DNA of 64,000 bases from assembly GCF_003345355.1 (NCBI RefSeq), contig NZ_QQNB01000001.1:868001-932000 (forward strand). Reading direction: 5' to 3'. Source of the stretch: Sphingomonas aracearum. GTDB lineage: Bacteria; Pseudomonadota; Alphaproteobacteria; Sphingomonadales; Sphingomonadaceae. Positions 16,723-26,078 of this stretch are shown piece by piece. Both the position numbers and the translations under genes were made by a program. Below the pieces are notes generated by a model that saw only the letters and a list, made by a program, of their open reading frames with translations, did not search any database and had not been told where the DNA came from. Position 1 is the stretch's first letter; each line of letters opens with the position of its first letter.

Positions 16723-17580
16723 TCAGGCGAGCTGTTGCCGGAACAAGTCGAGCATCCGGCCCCAGGCGCGCTCGGCCTGGGCCTGGTTGTAGGCCTTGCT
16801 GTCGGGCGGGCACCAGCCGTGCATCGCGCCCGCATAGACCTCGATTTCGGCGGGCACCTCCGCGGCGGCGAAGGCCTCGCGCAGCGCCGTCTTGTCGCCG
16901 GGCGCGCGGCCGTCGTCATTGGCGGCGATCGCGAACAGATATCCGCCCTTCACCTTCGCGGCGAGCCGGTGCGGGCTGTCGGGTGCGTCCGTGACCAGTT
17001 GCGCGCCGTGGAAGGAGGCGCCGGCGCGGAGCGGGTCCGCGCGCGCGGCGGCGGTGCGCAGGACGAAGGGGCCGCCCATGCAATAGCCCGCGCTGCCCAT
17101 CGGCCGCTTCGGATCGACCTCCTTTTGCGCATCGAGGAAGGCGACAAAGGCGTTTGCGTCGCGGGTGATCGCTTCCGGCGTCAGCGCCTCGCGCCAGGGG
17201 CCGATCTTCGCGCGAACCTCGGGCTGGTCGAAGCTTTCGCCCGCCTTCAGGAACGGCGCCCTGGTGGAGCGGTAGAACTGGTTGACGACCAGCACCGCAT
17301 AACCGGATTCGGCCAGCCGGCGCGCCATCTGCTGGAAGGCGGGACGCAGCCCCATGATGTCGGGCCACATCAGCACCGCCGGGTGCCGGCCGGTGGCGGG
17401 CGCGACGAAGAAGGCGTCCGCCGTGCCGTCCGGCGTGCGGATGCGCACCGCCCGGCCGGACACCGCCACCGCCTCCGCGGGGCTCGGCAGCAGCAGCGCA
17501 AGGCTGGCCGCCGACATGCCGATGCCGAACGCGCGGCGGGAGAGGTGCCGATTGTCCTCGGCCGTCAGTTCATCGCACAT
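16723..17580 (-). CDS. Dienelactone hydrolase family protein with Tat-type signal
   Basis: A 285-aa alpha/beta hydrolase. The nucleophile segment GYCMGG carries the Cys characteristic of dienelactone hydrolases, and the C-terminal AGAMHGW holds the His. The N-terminus has a twin-arginine motif (SRRAFGIG, residues 14-21) followed by a hydrophobic stretch ending PSPAEA, so Tat export to the periplasm is likely. GAGGAG precedes the ATG at 17580, which decides this start over the longer open frame to 17883. The substrate is unknown; soluble DLHs act on lactone rings of aromatic degradation. Confidence 0.85.
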   Translation of the reverse strand: MCDELTAEDNRHLSRRAFGIGMSAASLALLLPSPAEAVAVSGRAVRIRTPDGTADAFFVAPATGRHPAVLMWPDIMGLRPAFQQMARRLAESGYAVLVVNQFYRSTRAPFLKAGESFDQPEVRAKIGPWREALTPEAITRDANAFVAFLDAQKEVDPKRPMGSAGYCMGGPFVLRTAAARADPLRAGASFHGAQLVTDAPDSPHRLAAKVKGGYLFAIAANDDGRAPGDKTALREAFAAAEVPAEIEVYAGAMHGWCPPDSKAYNQAQAERAWGRMLDLFRQQLA

Positions 17581-17620
17581 GCGGCTCTCCTCGATCGTCT
17601 CGGGGAAGCATAACCCAGGC

Positions 17621-18679
17621 TCAGGCCGCGCGCCACCACCACACGCCGTCCGCCTCGTCGCGCACGGCCCTGCCTTCCAGCTCCAAGCGGCGGAGATGCG
17701 CAAGCGCCTCGCCCGTCGCCATGCCGAGCAGGTCGGGGCCGATCGCGCGGCGGAACAGGCGGCCGAAACAGTCCACCGCGCGGCGCGGCTCCGCCAGGAA
17801 GACCGCAAGCTCGTCCAGCCGCTCGCGATGCTCGCGATCCATCGCGTCGAGGCGCGTGTGCAGCCCGGTGAACGGGTCGCCATGGCCGGGCAGGACGAGC
17901 AGGTCGGCCGGCAATTGCCGCAGCCTGGCGATGGACGCGAGCCACTCGCCGAGCGGATCGCCCTCCGGCTCGGTCACGCCGAGCGACACGTTGGGGCTGA
18001 TGCGCGGCAGCACCTGGTCGCCGGCGATCAGCACGCCGCCCGCCTCGTTCAGCAGGCAGGCATGTTCGGGGCTGTGGCCCGATCCGGTGACCACCTGCCA
18101 CTCGGTCCCGCCGAGGCGCAGCCGCTCGCCGTCCGTCAGCCGCCGATAGCCGAGCGGCAGCGGCGTGACGATGCGGCGAAAGCCGGACCAGCCCCGCGCG
18201 CTGGCATGCGCGACCTGCGCATCGTCCCAGCCCGCCCCGCGCCAGAAGGCGATCATCTCGCCGGGCACCCCGTCGCGCGCATCGGCGGTGAGCATGCGTG
18301 CCGTCAGCCACTCGCCGCGCGTCATCCACACCGGCGCCTGGTGGTGATCCGCCATCCAGCCGGCCAGGCCGATATGGTCCGGGTGCATGTGCGTGCCCAG
18401 CATCGCCGTGACGCGCACGCCGGCCAGCGGCCCACGGAAGATCGCCTTCCACGCCTCGCGCGTATCGGCCAGGTTCATGCCGGTATCCACCAGCACCACG
18501 CCGTCCGTGTCGTCGAGCAACCAGCAATTCACATGGCCGAGCGGCCCCGGCACCGGCATCCGCGCCCAGCGGACTCCCGGCGCGGCCTCCATCACCTCGC
18601 CCGTCCCGGGCGCGGCGCCGCCGAACGGATAGGTAAGGCCCTTGTGCGTGGTGGCGGCGAAAGCGGGAAAGGTGGCCAT
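17621..18679 (-). CDS. MBL-fold metallo-hydrolase
   Basis: A 352-aa metallo-beta-lactamase-fold protein with THMHPDH at residues 96-102, a further His in TGSGHSPEH and the Asp ligand in LIAGDQVLP. A C-terminal helical domain of about 90 residues follows, as in the glyoxalase-II-like/LACTB2-like branch. It probably hydrolyses a thioester or ester; the substrate is unknown. The Tat-exported hydrolase gene lies 40 nt downstream and GST after that. Confidence 0.85.
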   Translation of the reverse strand: MATFPAFAATTHKGLTYPFGGAAPGTGEVMEAAPGVRWARMPVPGPLGHVNCWLLDDTDGVVLVDTGMNLADTREAWKAIFRGPLAGVRVTAMLGTHMHPDHIGLAGWMADHHQAPVWMTRGEWLTARMLTADARDGVPGEMIAFWRGAGWDDAQVAHASARGWSGFRRIVTPLPLGYRRLTDGERLRLGGTEWQVVTGSGHSPEHACLLNEAGGVLIAGDQVLPRISPNVSLGVTEPEGDPLGEWLASIARLRQLPADLLVLPGHGDPFTGLHTRLDAMDREHRERLDELAVFLAEPRRAVDCFGRLFRRAIGPDLLGMATGEALAHLRRLELEGRAVRDEADGVWWWRAA

Positions 18680-18812
18680 GAAGCCAGCGCTAGCGGCACT
18701 TGCGCGCCGGTGTCACGCGATCATTGGCGCGATGCTCGCCCGCATGCGTCGTCCCTGCCCAGTGCCACGATCCGCCGCTCCAAACAGCACCGTGCCTGGA
18801 AAGCGCGCGGTG

Positions 18813-18843
18813 TCGTCACCCTGGGACAAGCCCGGGGCGACGA
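18813..18843. repeat. Hairpin-forming interspersed repeat downstream of trcR
   Basis: TCGTC (18813-18817) pairs with GACGA (18839-18843) and CCCTGGG with CCCGGGG around ACAAG. The pattern of GGGTGACG next to a CCGGG...CTTGT core recurs, more divergent, at 37404-37433. It lies 7 nt past the trcR stop and may serve as its terminator. Confidence 0.5.
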
Positions 18844-18850
18844 ACGGACT

Positions 18851-19540
18851 TCAGCGCTTGAACAGCGTCTCCGCCGTCGGCTCGGCACGGGCGGCCTCGC
18901 CCTGCTCCACCGCGTCGAGGTCGCGCGCGGACTGTTCGCGCTGCTGGCGCAGCTCGGCGATCAGCGCCTCGCGGTCGCCTTCCAGGCGCGTATCCACCGG
19001 CGCCTCGATGCCGGCCGCCTTGGCCGCCTTGCCGACCGCCGCGTCCAGCTCGCGCTGGGTGGTGAGGCCCAGCGTCACCGGGTCCTTCGGCGTGATGTTG
19101 GCGATGTTCCAGTGGCTCTTGTCGCGGATCGCCGCGATCGTCGTGCGGGTGGTGCCGATCAGGTTGCTGATCGCGCCGTCCGAGATTTCCGGATGGTTGC
19201 GGATGATCCAGGCGATGCCGTCCGGCTTGTCCGACCGCTTCGACACCGGCGTGTAGCGCGGCCCCTTGGTGCGGCGGACCTGCTCCGGGCCCTTGGTCAT
19301 CTGCATGCGATAGTCGGGATCGGCCTGCGCCTTGTCGATCTCTCCTTGCGTCACCTCGTGCGCGCGGATCGGGTCGCGGCCGGTGAGCTTGGTCGCGGCG
19401 GTGTCGTCGGCGATCGCCTGCACTTCCAGGATGTGCAAACCGCAGAAATCGGCGATCTGCTCGAAGCTGAGCGCGGTGTTGTCGACCAGCCAGGAGGCGG
19501 TCGCGTGGGGCATGAGCGGCTGCCGGTTGTCTTGGGCCAC
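18851..19540 (-). CDS. trcR: TrcR-like cell-cycle transcriptional regulator (DUF1013)
   Basis: A 229-aa DUF1013 protein, the family of the Caulobacter cell-cycle regulator TrcR. Recognisable parts are LMPHATASWLVDNTALSFEQIADFCGLH near the start (helix-turn-helix-like), AWIIRNHPEISDGAISNLIGTTR in the middle (a second helix-turn-helix-like region) and a charged C-terminal helix. I chose GTG at 19540 because ACGGAG lies 9 nt upstream and related proteins begin with AQDNRQPLMP; the frame is open to 19606. The mRNA leader contains a stable hairpin. Confidence 0.85.
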   Translation of the reverse strand: MAQDNRQPLMPHATASWLVDNTALSFEQIADFCGLHILEVQAIADDTAATKLTGRDPIRAHEVTQGEIDKAQADPDYRMQMTKGPEQVRRTKGPRYTPVSKRSDKPDGIAWIIRNHPEISDGAISNLIGTTRTTIAAIRDKSHWNIANITPKDPVTLGLTTQRELDAAVGKAAKAAGIEAPVDTRLEGDREALIAELRQQREQSARDLDAVEQGEAARAEPTAETLFKR

Positions 19541-19567
19541 GGGCGGAAACTCCGTCAGAAACAATAA

Positions 19568-19590
19568 GGGCCGCCCCTCACGGAGCGGCC
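19568..19590 (-). promoter_or_regulatory. Leader hairpin of trcR
   Basis: On the minus strand GGCCGC-TCC-GTGA-GGG-GCGGCC forms a strong stem followed by TTATTGTTT. It lies between the predicted trcR promoter and its GTG, so it is in the leader. It also resembles a weak terminator for the upstream glycosyltransferase gene. Confidence 0.4.
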
Positions 19591-19603
19591 TGTCACATTC
19601 TTG

Positions 19604-19632
19604 CATCTAATGCGGGCGGCCCGCGGAGGCAA
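19604..19632 (-). promoter_or_regulatory. Predicted promoter of trcR
   Basis: On the minus strand, -35 TTGCCT (19632-19627) and -10 TAGATG (19609-19604) with 17-nt spacing, about 65 nt before the GTG start. Found by eye. Confidence 0.35.
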
Positions 19633-19649
19633 GCGCCACGGCTGGCGCG

Positions 19650-20669
19650 TCAGGCGGCAAGTTCTTCGGGATAGCCGGGGACCAGCGCGGAAAGGAACTG
19701 CCGCGCGCTGGCGGCCCAGGTGAAACGGCGGCCATAGGCGGCGCAGGTCGCCCGGTCGCGGGTGAGCGCCAGCGCGATGGCGCGGTCCAGCTCCTCGTGC
19801 AGGGCGCCCACATCGGGCACCAGCACGTCCACCGGGCCGGGCACCGGATAGGCGGCCACGGGCGTGCCGCTGGCCAGCGCCTCGATCATCACCAGGCCGA
19901 ACGTGTCGGTGCGGCTGGGAAACACGAACACGTCCGCCGCGGCATAGGCGCCCGCCAGCGCCGCGCCCGAACGGGCACCGAGGAAGCGCGCGTCCGGATA
20001 GCGCGCTTCCAGCTCGGCACGGGCGGGCCCGTCGCCGACGATCACCTTGGTGCCCGGGTGCCCCGAGCGGAGGAACGCCTCCAGGTTCTTCTCCACGGCG
20101 ACCCGGCCGACATAGAGCTGCACCGGGCCGGGCAGCGCCCGGATGCCGGGGTCGGGCGCCACGTCGCCGAACAGCGACAGGTCCACCCCCCTGCCCCACG
20201 GCCTGGTCTGGGGGAGGCCGTGCGCATGCAGCGTCTCGGCGATCGAGCCGGTCGAGACGAGGATGCCCTCCGCCGGCTGATGGAACCAGCGGATGTAGCG
20301 CCACGGCCATTCCGGGCTCACGCCGGTGCGCGCGGCGACATAATCGGGGAATTGCGTGTGATAGGCGGTGGTGAACGGAAAGTCGCGCGACAGGCACCAG
20401 CGGCGCGCGGCAACGCCGATCGGCCCTTCCGTCGCCAGGTGGATGGCGTGCGGGCTGAACTCCTCCAGCCGCTGGCCCACCGCCCCCGTGGTGGCAAAGG
20501 CCAGCCGGATCTCGGGATAGGTCGGGCACGGCAAGGAATGGAACAGGTCCGGCGAGATCACCATCACCTGGTGCCCCATCCGCTCCAGCTCGGCGCGCAC
20601 CGACTGCAACGTGCGCACGACGCCGTTCACCTGCGGCGACCATGCATCGGTAGCGATGGCGATGCGCAC
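19650..20669 (-). CDS. Glycosyltransferase family 4 (GT-B)
   Basis: A 339-aa GT4-type glycosyltransferase like the alpha-mannosyltransferase/SqdX-type group. The N-terminal acceptor domain begins IAIATDAWSPQVNGVV. The C-terminal donor domain has VGRVAVEKNLEAF, VIVGDGPAR and the E-X7-E region FPSRTDTFGLVMIEALASGTPV. It adds a sugar from a nucleotide donor to a lipid or other acceptor at the inner membrane. I chose GTG at 20669, 5 nt after the stop of the LpxH-like gene; a CTG at 20678 is a weaker option. The pairing suggests envelope glycolipid metabolism. Confidence 0.85.
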   Translation of the reverse strand: MRIAIATDAWSPQVNGVVRTLQSVRAELERMGHQVMVISPDLFHSLPCPTYPEIRLAFATTGAVGQRLEEFSPHAIHLATEGPIGVAARRWCLSRDFPFTTAYHTQFPDYVAARTGVSPEWPWRYIRWFHQPAEGILVSTGSIAETLHAHGLPQTRPWGRGVDLSLFGDVAPDPGIRALPGPVQLYVGRVAVEKNLEAFLRSGHPGTKVIVGDGPARAELEARYPDARFLGARSGAALAGAYAAADVFVFPSRTDTFGLVMIEALASGTPVAAYPVPGPVDVLVPDVGALHEELDRAIALALTRDRATCAAYGRRFTWAASARQFLSALVPGYPEELAA

Positions 20670-20674
20670 GGGCT

Positions 20675-21556
20675 TCAGGCCGCCAACCTCGCGATTTCCG
20701 CTGCCACCCGCTCGCGGGCGGCGATCACCTCCGGCCAGTGCAGCAACTCCATGCGCCCGTCGAAATGCTCGACCAGCGCGTTGCATCCCTCCACCCAGTC
20801 GCCGTCGTTGTAATATTCGACGCCGGCGATGGTGCGCATCTCGGCGGTGTGGATATGCCCGCAGACAACGCCGTCGACGCCCTCTGCGGCGGCCGCCTCG
20901 GCGATCACTTCCTCGTAATCGGAGATGAACTCCACCGACTTCTTCACCTTGGCCTTGGCGTATTTGCTCAGGGACCAATAGGGCATGTTGAACGCCCGCC
21001 GCCACGCATTCACGCCGCGGTTCAGGAACATCATGAAGTTGTACGCCGCGTCGCCGACATGGGCGAGCCAGCGATGGGCAAGCGTGATCGCGTCGAACTC
21101 GTCGCCGTGCAGCACGAGCAGGCGGCGGCCGTCCGCGGTTTCGTGAATGGCGCGGCGGCGGATCGCCACGCCGCCGAAATCGAGGCCGCACCACTGCCGC
21201 ATGACCTCGTCATGGTTGCCGGGGATGTAGATCACCCGCTGGCCGCGCTTGGCCCGCTTCAGGATGCGCCAGATCACGTCGTTGTGGCTGGCCGGCCAGT
21301 AGAACTTCTTCTTCAGCCGCCATCCGTCGACGATGTCGCCGACCAGGTACATGGTGTCGCTGTCGACATGGTCGAGAAAGTCGATCAGCATCCCGGCGTT
21401 GCAGCCGCGTGTGCCCAGGTGCACGTCCGAGATCCAGATCGTGCGATATTGCGCCCGACCCTCGATCTCCCGTTCGGGAAAGGCCGGCTTGGAATTGGCG
21501 AAGTCCGCAAGGTCGGCGACCTCGCGCAGATTGGCGATCCTGGTGACAGTTTCCAT
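20675..21556 (-). CDS. UDP-2,3-diacylglucosamine diphosphatase-like metallophosphoesterase
   Basis: A 293-aa calcineurin-like phosphoesterase with the full metal-site set: DVHLGTRG, GDIVDGW, GNHDEV, HGDEFD and GHIHTA. These and the length match LpxH-like UDP-2,3-diacylglucosamine hydrolases of lipid A synthesis, though an LpxH2-type paralogue of other function is possible. I chose the ATG at 21556 (METVTRIANL); the frame is open to 21595 without a clear gain. It is coupled to the glycosyltransferase gene and divergent from the methyltransferase, sharing a 188-bp intergenic region. Confidence 0.82.
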   Translation of the reverse strand: METVTRIANLREVADLADFANSKPAFPEREIEGRAQYRTIWISDVHLGTRGCNAGMLIDFLDHVDSDTMYLVGDIVDGWRLKKKFYWPASHNDVIWRILKRAKRGQRVIYIPGNHDEVMRQWCGLDFGGVAIRRRAIHETADGRRLLVLHGDEFDAITLAHRWLAHVGDAAYNFMMFLNRGVNAWRRAFNMPYWSLSKYAKAKVKKSVEFISDYEEVIAEAAAAEGVDGVVCGHIHTAEMRTIAGVEYYNDGDWVEGCNALVEHFDGRMELLHWPEVIAARERVAAEIARLAA

Positions 21557-21744
21557 TGCCGTGCCCCCGCAGCCCGTGTGGATGCGACATGCCATGCCCG
21601 AAAGCCGTTACACTTTGGCGGCCGCGCTGTGAAGCGACGGTTACGGAAGGTTGCGAAAACCTCTTGGACTACCCCGCAAGAAACGGCGGAGATCACCCAC
21701 CGTCATGGTAGCGTGCCGCCCGTCCCTTTTCGCGGAGAGCATCC

Positions 21745-22569
21745 GTGCCGGCCATTGCCAGTTCGATCGACGACATCAACCGGCGCGGCTTTCGGCGGTC
21801 CGACGTCGTGCGGCATTACGGCTCGGCGCAGGATTTCATGGACCCGGGCGAGCGGCTGGCCTTTGCCGCGCTCGAGAAAGAGCCGCCGCACTTGCTCCTC
21901 GACATCGGGGTCGGCGGGGGGCGCACCATTCCGCTGCTGGCGCCGCGCTGCGATCGCTATTTCGGGGTGGACTATATCGAGGAGAACATCGCCGTCGCCC
22001 GCGCGCAGCATCCCGGCGCGGACCTGTACGTCGCGGACGCGCGCGCGCTGCCCTGGCGGGACGAAAGCTTCGACGCCGCCGTTTTCTCGTTCAACGGCCT
22101 CGATTCCGTGGATGCCGACGCGCGGCTGCTGATCCTGGCGGAGGTGCGCCGCGTGTTGCGGCCGGGGGGCCGCTTCATCCTGTCCTGCCTCAATCTCGAT
22201 GGCCCCTCGGCGCGCACCCGGATCGAGTTACCGGTGCGCACGCAAAGCGGCCCGGCGCGCTTCGTCAAGGACGTGCTTGGACTGCCGCTCTGGGCCGCAC
22301 GCTGCCTGGTGAACGGGCCCGCCGTCCACCTGCGCGCAAGAAGGATGCGCGATCGGGTTCCGCCCGGTTTCGCGCTGCTGCAACCTCCCGTCCACGATTT
22401 CAGCCTGTTGCTCATGTTCTCGCAGGTGCCGGCAATGACCCGGCAGCTGGTCGAGGCGGGCTTCGCGGTGGAGCGGGTGCATGGCGAGGACGGCACCCCC
22501 GTCGGCGAGGAAGAACGGCCGCGCAACAGCCGCTGGTGCTATTTCATCGCCCGCCGATCCTCGAACTGA
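21745..22569 (+). CDS. Class I SAM-dependent methyltransferase
   Basis: A 274-aa methyltransferase with motif I LLLDIGVGGGRTIPLL, the acidic ribose-binding position in FGVDYIEENI, motif II region DAAVFSFNGLD and motif III LRPGGRFILSCLN. The C-terminal third is family-specific with no recognised signature. The substrate is unknown. The start is GTG with GGAG 9 nt upstream. miaB begins 82 nt downstream. Confidence 0.8.
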   Translation: MPAIASSIDDINRRGFRRSDVVRHYGSAQDFMDPGERLAFAALEKEPPHLLLDIGVGGGRTIPLLAPRCDRYFGVDYIEENIAVARAQHPGADLYVADARALPWRDESFDAAVFSFNGLDSVDADARLLILAEVRRVLRPGGRFILSCLNLDGPSARTRIELPVRTQSGPARFVKDVLGLPLWAARCLVNGPAVHLRARRMRDRVPPGFALLQPPVHDFSLLLMFSQVPAMTRQLVEAGFAVERVHGEDGTPVGEEERPRNSRWCYFIARRSSN

Positions 22570-22651
22570 TCGCCGCCCGGTGCCCCGCGCCCGTGGCGCC
22601 AGCCCGTGGGCGGGGTGACGTTGCGCTCGTTTCCGGCTACAGGCGCCGGCT

Positions 22652-23971
22652 ATGCGATCCTCCCCGAAAACCTTTCACGTCAAGTCGTTCGGCTGTCAGA
22701 TGAACGTCTATGACGGCGAGCGCATGGCCGAGCTGATGGCCGCGCAGGGCCTCACCGCGGCAAGCGATGCGGACAGTGCCGACTTGGTCGTGCTCAACAC
22801 CTGCCACATCCGCGAAAAGGCGACGGAAAAGGTCTATTCGGACATCGGCCGCGTGCGAAAGGCGCAAGCGGCAGACGGCCGCAAGCCGATGATCGCGGTG
22901 GCCGGCTGCGTCGCCCAGGCCGAGGGCGAGGAGATCGTGCGCCGCGCGCAGGTGGACGTGGTGGTCGGCCCGCAAGCCTATCACAACCTGCCCGAGCTCG
23001 TCGCCAGGGCGGCGGACGGCAAGGCCGCGCTCGACACCGACATGCCGGTGCTCAGCAAGTTCGGCAGCCTGCCCCGCCGCCGCAAGGTCGGCCCGTCCGC
23101 CTTCCTCACCGTGCAGGAGGGGTGCGACAAGTTCTGCACCTATTGCGTGGTGCCGTACACCCGCGGCGCGGAGGTGAGCCGGCCCTTCGCGGCGATCGTC
23201 GACGAGGCAAAGGCGCTGGTGGACGCCGGCGCGCGCGAGATCACGCTGCTCGGGCAGAACGTCAACGCATGGTCGGGCGCGGAAGGCGGGCTGGACCATC
23301 TGATCCGGGCGCTGGACCGCATTCCCGGGCTGGCCCGCATCCGCTACACCACCAGCCATCCCAACGACATGACGCAGGGCCTGATCGACGCGCATCGCGA
23401 CGTGGAAAGCCTGATGCCGTTCCTTCACCTGCCCGTGCAGGCGGGCAACGATCGCGTGCTGAAGGCCATGAACCGCAGCCACACGCGCGACAGCTATCTG
23501 CGCCTGATCGATCGCATCCGCGCGGCGCGTCCGGACATCGCGCTGTCGGGCGACTTCATTGTCGGCTTTCCCGGCGAAACCGAGGCCGAGTTCACCGACA
23601 CGCTGAGCCTGGTCGACGCAGTCGGCTATGCCCAGTGTTTCAGCTTCAAGTACAGCCCCCGCCCGGGCACCCCGGCCGCCGACATGGCCGACCAGATCGC
23701 GCCGGCGGTGATGGAGGACCGGCTCGCCCGCTTGCAGGCGGCCTTGAACCGCCACCAGGCGGCGTTCAACGCGGCCACCGTGGGCAGGACCTGCCAGGTG
23801 CTGCTGGAGCGGCCGGGCAAGCTGCCGGGGCAGTTGCTCGGCAAGTCGCCCTGGCTGCAATCGGTGATCGTGGCCGGCACGGGCGCGATCGGCGAACTGG
23901 TGGAGGTGGAGATCGCCTCCGCCGGCCCCAACTCGCTGGTCGCCGCCCCCACCATCCGCGCCGCCGCATGA
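22652..23971 (+). CDS. miaB: tRNA-2-methylthio-N6-dimethylallyladenosine synthase MiaB
   Basis: A 439-aa methylthiotransferase that adds the 2-methylthio group to i6A37 of tRNAs reading UNN codons. The N-terminal UPF0004 domain has cluster ligands Cys15 (FGCQMN), Cys51 (NTCHIRE) and Cys86 (AGCVAQ). The radical-SAM motif is Cys158-x3-Cys162-x2-Cys165 (GCDKFCTYC), and a TRAM domain ends the protein. Length is typical. The TGA overlaps the ATG of the downstream hydrolase (ATGA). Confidence 0.96.
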   Translation: MRSSPKTFHVKSFGCQMNVYDGERMAELMAAQGLTAASDADSADLVVLNTCHIREKATEKVYSDIGRVRKAQAADGRKPMIAVAGCVAQAEGEEIVRRAQVDVVVGPQAYHNLPELVARAADGKAALDTDMPVLSKFGSLPRRRKVGPSAFLTVQEGCDKFCTYCVVPYTRGAEVSRPFAAIVDEAKALVDAGAREITLLGQNVNAWSGAEGGLDHLIRALDRIPGLARIRYTTSHPNDMTQGLIDAHRDVESLMPFLHLPVQAGNDRVLKAMNRSHTRDSYLRLIDRIRAARPDIALSGDFIVGFPGETEAEFTDTLSLVDAVGYAQCFSFKYSPRPGTPAADMADQIAPAVMEDRLARLQAALNRHQAAFNAATVGRTCQVLLERPGKLPGQLLGKSPWLQSVIVAGTGAIGELVEVEIASAGPNSLVAAPTIRAAA

Positions 23972-24656
23972 TCCCGCTGGTCCTGCTGCCGGGTCTCGGC
24001 AGCGACCATGCGCTGTGGTCCGCACAGGTGCGCGATCTTGCCGACGTCGCGCATCCGGGCATCGGCGACACGCTGAACGACGACAACCTGACCGCCATGG
24101 CCGCCCGCGTGCTGGCGGCCGCACCGGACCGGTTCGCGCTGGCCGGGCTCTCCATGGGCGGCTATCTGGCGTTCGAGATCTGGCGCCAGGCACCGCAGCG
24201 GGTGCTGCGGCTCGCGCTGCTCGACACCTCCGCCCGCCCCGACACGCCCGAACAGACCGCCTATCGACGGCAGGCGATCGCCACGGCCGAGGGCCATGCC
24301 GACTTCGCCCGGCTGGCGCGGTTCGGCCTCGACCAGTTGCTGCACCCCGACACGCCGGAAGCGGTGCGCGAGGCGGTGGTCGCCATGTCGGTGCGGGTGG
24401 GGCCGCATCGCTACGCGGCGCAGCAGCCCGCGATCATCGGCCGCAGGGACTCGCGCTCCACCCTGGGGACGATCACCGTGCCCACCCTGGTGCTGGTCGG
24501 CGAACAGGACATGCTGACCCGCCCGCCTTCGCCGAGGAGATCGCGACAGGCATTATGGGCGCGACACTGGCGATCGTGCCGCAAGCGGGACACCTGCCGA
24601 CAATGGAGCAGCCGGCGGCGGTGGCGGCGCATCTGAAAGCGTGGCTGACCGCCTGA
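23968..24656 (+). pseudogene. Alpha/beta hydrolase, frameshifted near 24520-24528
   Basis: The first frame encodes a normal alpha/beta hydrolase (PGLGSDHALW, nucleophile elbow GLSMGG with Ser62) up to VGEQDMLTRP. The homologous sequence then continues in the +1 frame (FAEEIATGIMG...AGHLPTMEQP, with the catalytic His) to the TGA at 24656. One base appears lost in CCCGCCCGCCTTCGCC, for example from CCCGGCC. Unshifted translation gives an arginine-rich tail ending at 24636 that lacks the His. It is either a recent pseudogene or a one-base sequence error. It overlaps miaB by 4 nt. Confidence 0.75.
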
Positions 24657-24663
24657 TCGGCCC

Positions 24664-25920
24664 TCAGGCCGCGCGGGCGGGCTGACGGAGGGTGGCCGTC
24701 ATCAGCTGCTCGGCCCGGACCGCCCAGTCGGGAAAGCCCCAGGCCAGCGGATCGCGGATGGCGATGATCTGGTCCTGCGCCAGGCTGTCGTCGATCACCA
24801 CATCCTCCAGCGGCATGGCGGCACGCTCCCGGGTCGAGAAGAAGGCGCGAACCAGCGGGCGCGAGGCGCGCCGCCCGTTGGGCAGCACCACGCCCAGCCG
24901 GTTGGAGCGCAACTCCACCAGCAGCCCCTCGGGGAAGAGCCCCAGCGTGCGCATGAAGCGGAACAACAGCTCCGGATCGAAATGCCCGGCCCAGCCGTGC
25001 ATGCGCGTGATCGCTTCGGCGGGCGACCAGGCGGCCTTGTACGCACGGTCGGAGGTCAGCGCGTCATAGACGTCGCAGATCGCCGCGATCCGGGCGGCGA
25101 CGCTGATCTCCTCCCCGGCAAGGCGAAGGGGATAGCCGGAACCGTCAGACCGCTCGTGATGGTGGCGACACACGTCGACAACCACCTCCGGCAGTTCCGC
25201 AGCGCCGCTGAGCAGGCGATAGCCCTGTTCCGGGTGCGAGCGGATCACTGCGAATTCCTCGTCCGACAGCGAGCCCGGCTTGGTGAGGATCCGCTCGGGC
25301 ACGATCATCTCGCCGACATCGTGGAGAAGGCCGGCCAGCCCGAGATCGAACACCGCATCCGGCGCCATGTCCAGGCTGCGGGCGAAGCGCATCATGAGGG
25401 CGCTGACCGCCACCGAATGCACATAGGTGTAGTCGTCGCGCGAGCGCAGCCGCGAGAGGCTGATCAGCGCGTGGCTGTTGCGCGTGACGGAGGCGCAGAT
25501 CTGCTCCACCAAAGGCGCAAAGTCGTCGCAGCGGATCGCCTTGCCCGCGCGCACTTCCCCGAACAGGCGCTTCATCTCGCGCGTCGACTGCTTCAGCAGC
25601 TTGGCCGCGCGCGGCCGCTCCTCCTCGAAACTGCACGAATGCTCGCGCGCGATCCCGCTGGCGAAGGACGCGGGTGCCGCCGTGACCGGGCGGGCCGAAC
25701 GGGCCGGCGGCTCTCCTGCGACAGCATCGGGATGAAGCGCGGCGCCCCGGCTTTCGTCGATAACGAGAGTTTCCAGCGCGGAATCGAGCACGCGGGCGAG
25801 ATCCCGCGGAGAGGAGAGGAGAAATCGAGGCCGCCAGAAGGGATGGCGCAGCCATGGTCCGTCGAAATCATGGACAAACATGCCCAGCCTTGCCTGGTCG
25901 CGATCAATCCTGCGCAGCAT
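24664..25920 (-). CDS. HD-GYP domain protein with N-terminal DUF3391
   Basis: A 418-aa protein: DUF3391 at about residues 5-90 (LGMFVHDFDGPWLRHPFW...), then an HD-GYP domain at about 160-330. HD-GYP proteins hydrolyse cyclic di-GMP. Metal-site residues are visible: His168, HD at 200-201, HHE at 254-256, and DGSGYP at 259-264. The usual HDxGK lysine is Glu204 (HDVGE), which could lower or alter activity. I chose ATG 25920, preceded by AGGGGG. Divergent from the patatin gene. Confidence 0.88.
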   Translation of the reverse strand: MLRRIDRDQARLGMFVHDFDGPWLRHPFWRPRFLLSSPRDLARVLDSALETLVIDESRGAALHPDAVAGEPPARSARPVTAAPASFASGIAREHSCSFEEERPRAAKLLKQSTREMKRLFGEVRAGKAIRCDDFAPLVEQICASVTRNSHALISLSRLRSRDDYTYVHSVAVSALMMRFARSLDMAPDAVFDLGLAGLLHDVGEMIVPERILTKPGSLSDEEFAVIRSHPEQGYRLLSGAAELPEVVVDVCRHHHERSDGSGYPLRLAGEEISVAARIAAICDVYDALTSDRAYKAAWSPAEAITRMHGWAGHFDPELLFRFMRTLGLFPEGLLVELRSNRLGVVLPNGRRASRPLVRAFFSTRERAAMPLEDVVIDDSLAQDQIIAIRDPLAWGFPDWAVRAEQLMTATLRQPARAA

Positions 25921-26078
25921 CGTCACCCCCCTGTTCGGCGGAATTTGGCGCAGCACGGTTAACAAGCCGTTCCGGGCAGGCATCCGGGCCATTGCCGATG
26001 TCCCATTCCCGGCTCCTCTCGCGCCCCAGCCGCTCCTTGCCTGTGGAACCCGAAGGCGCGGTGCGGCGCTTGGGGGCG

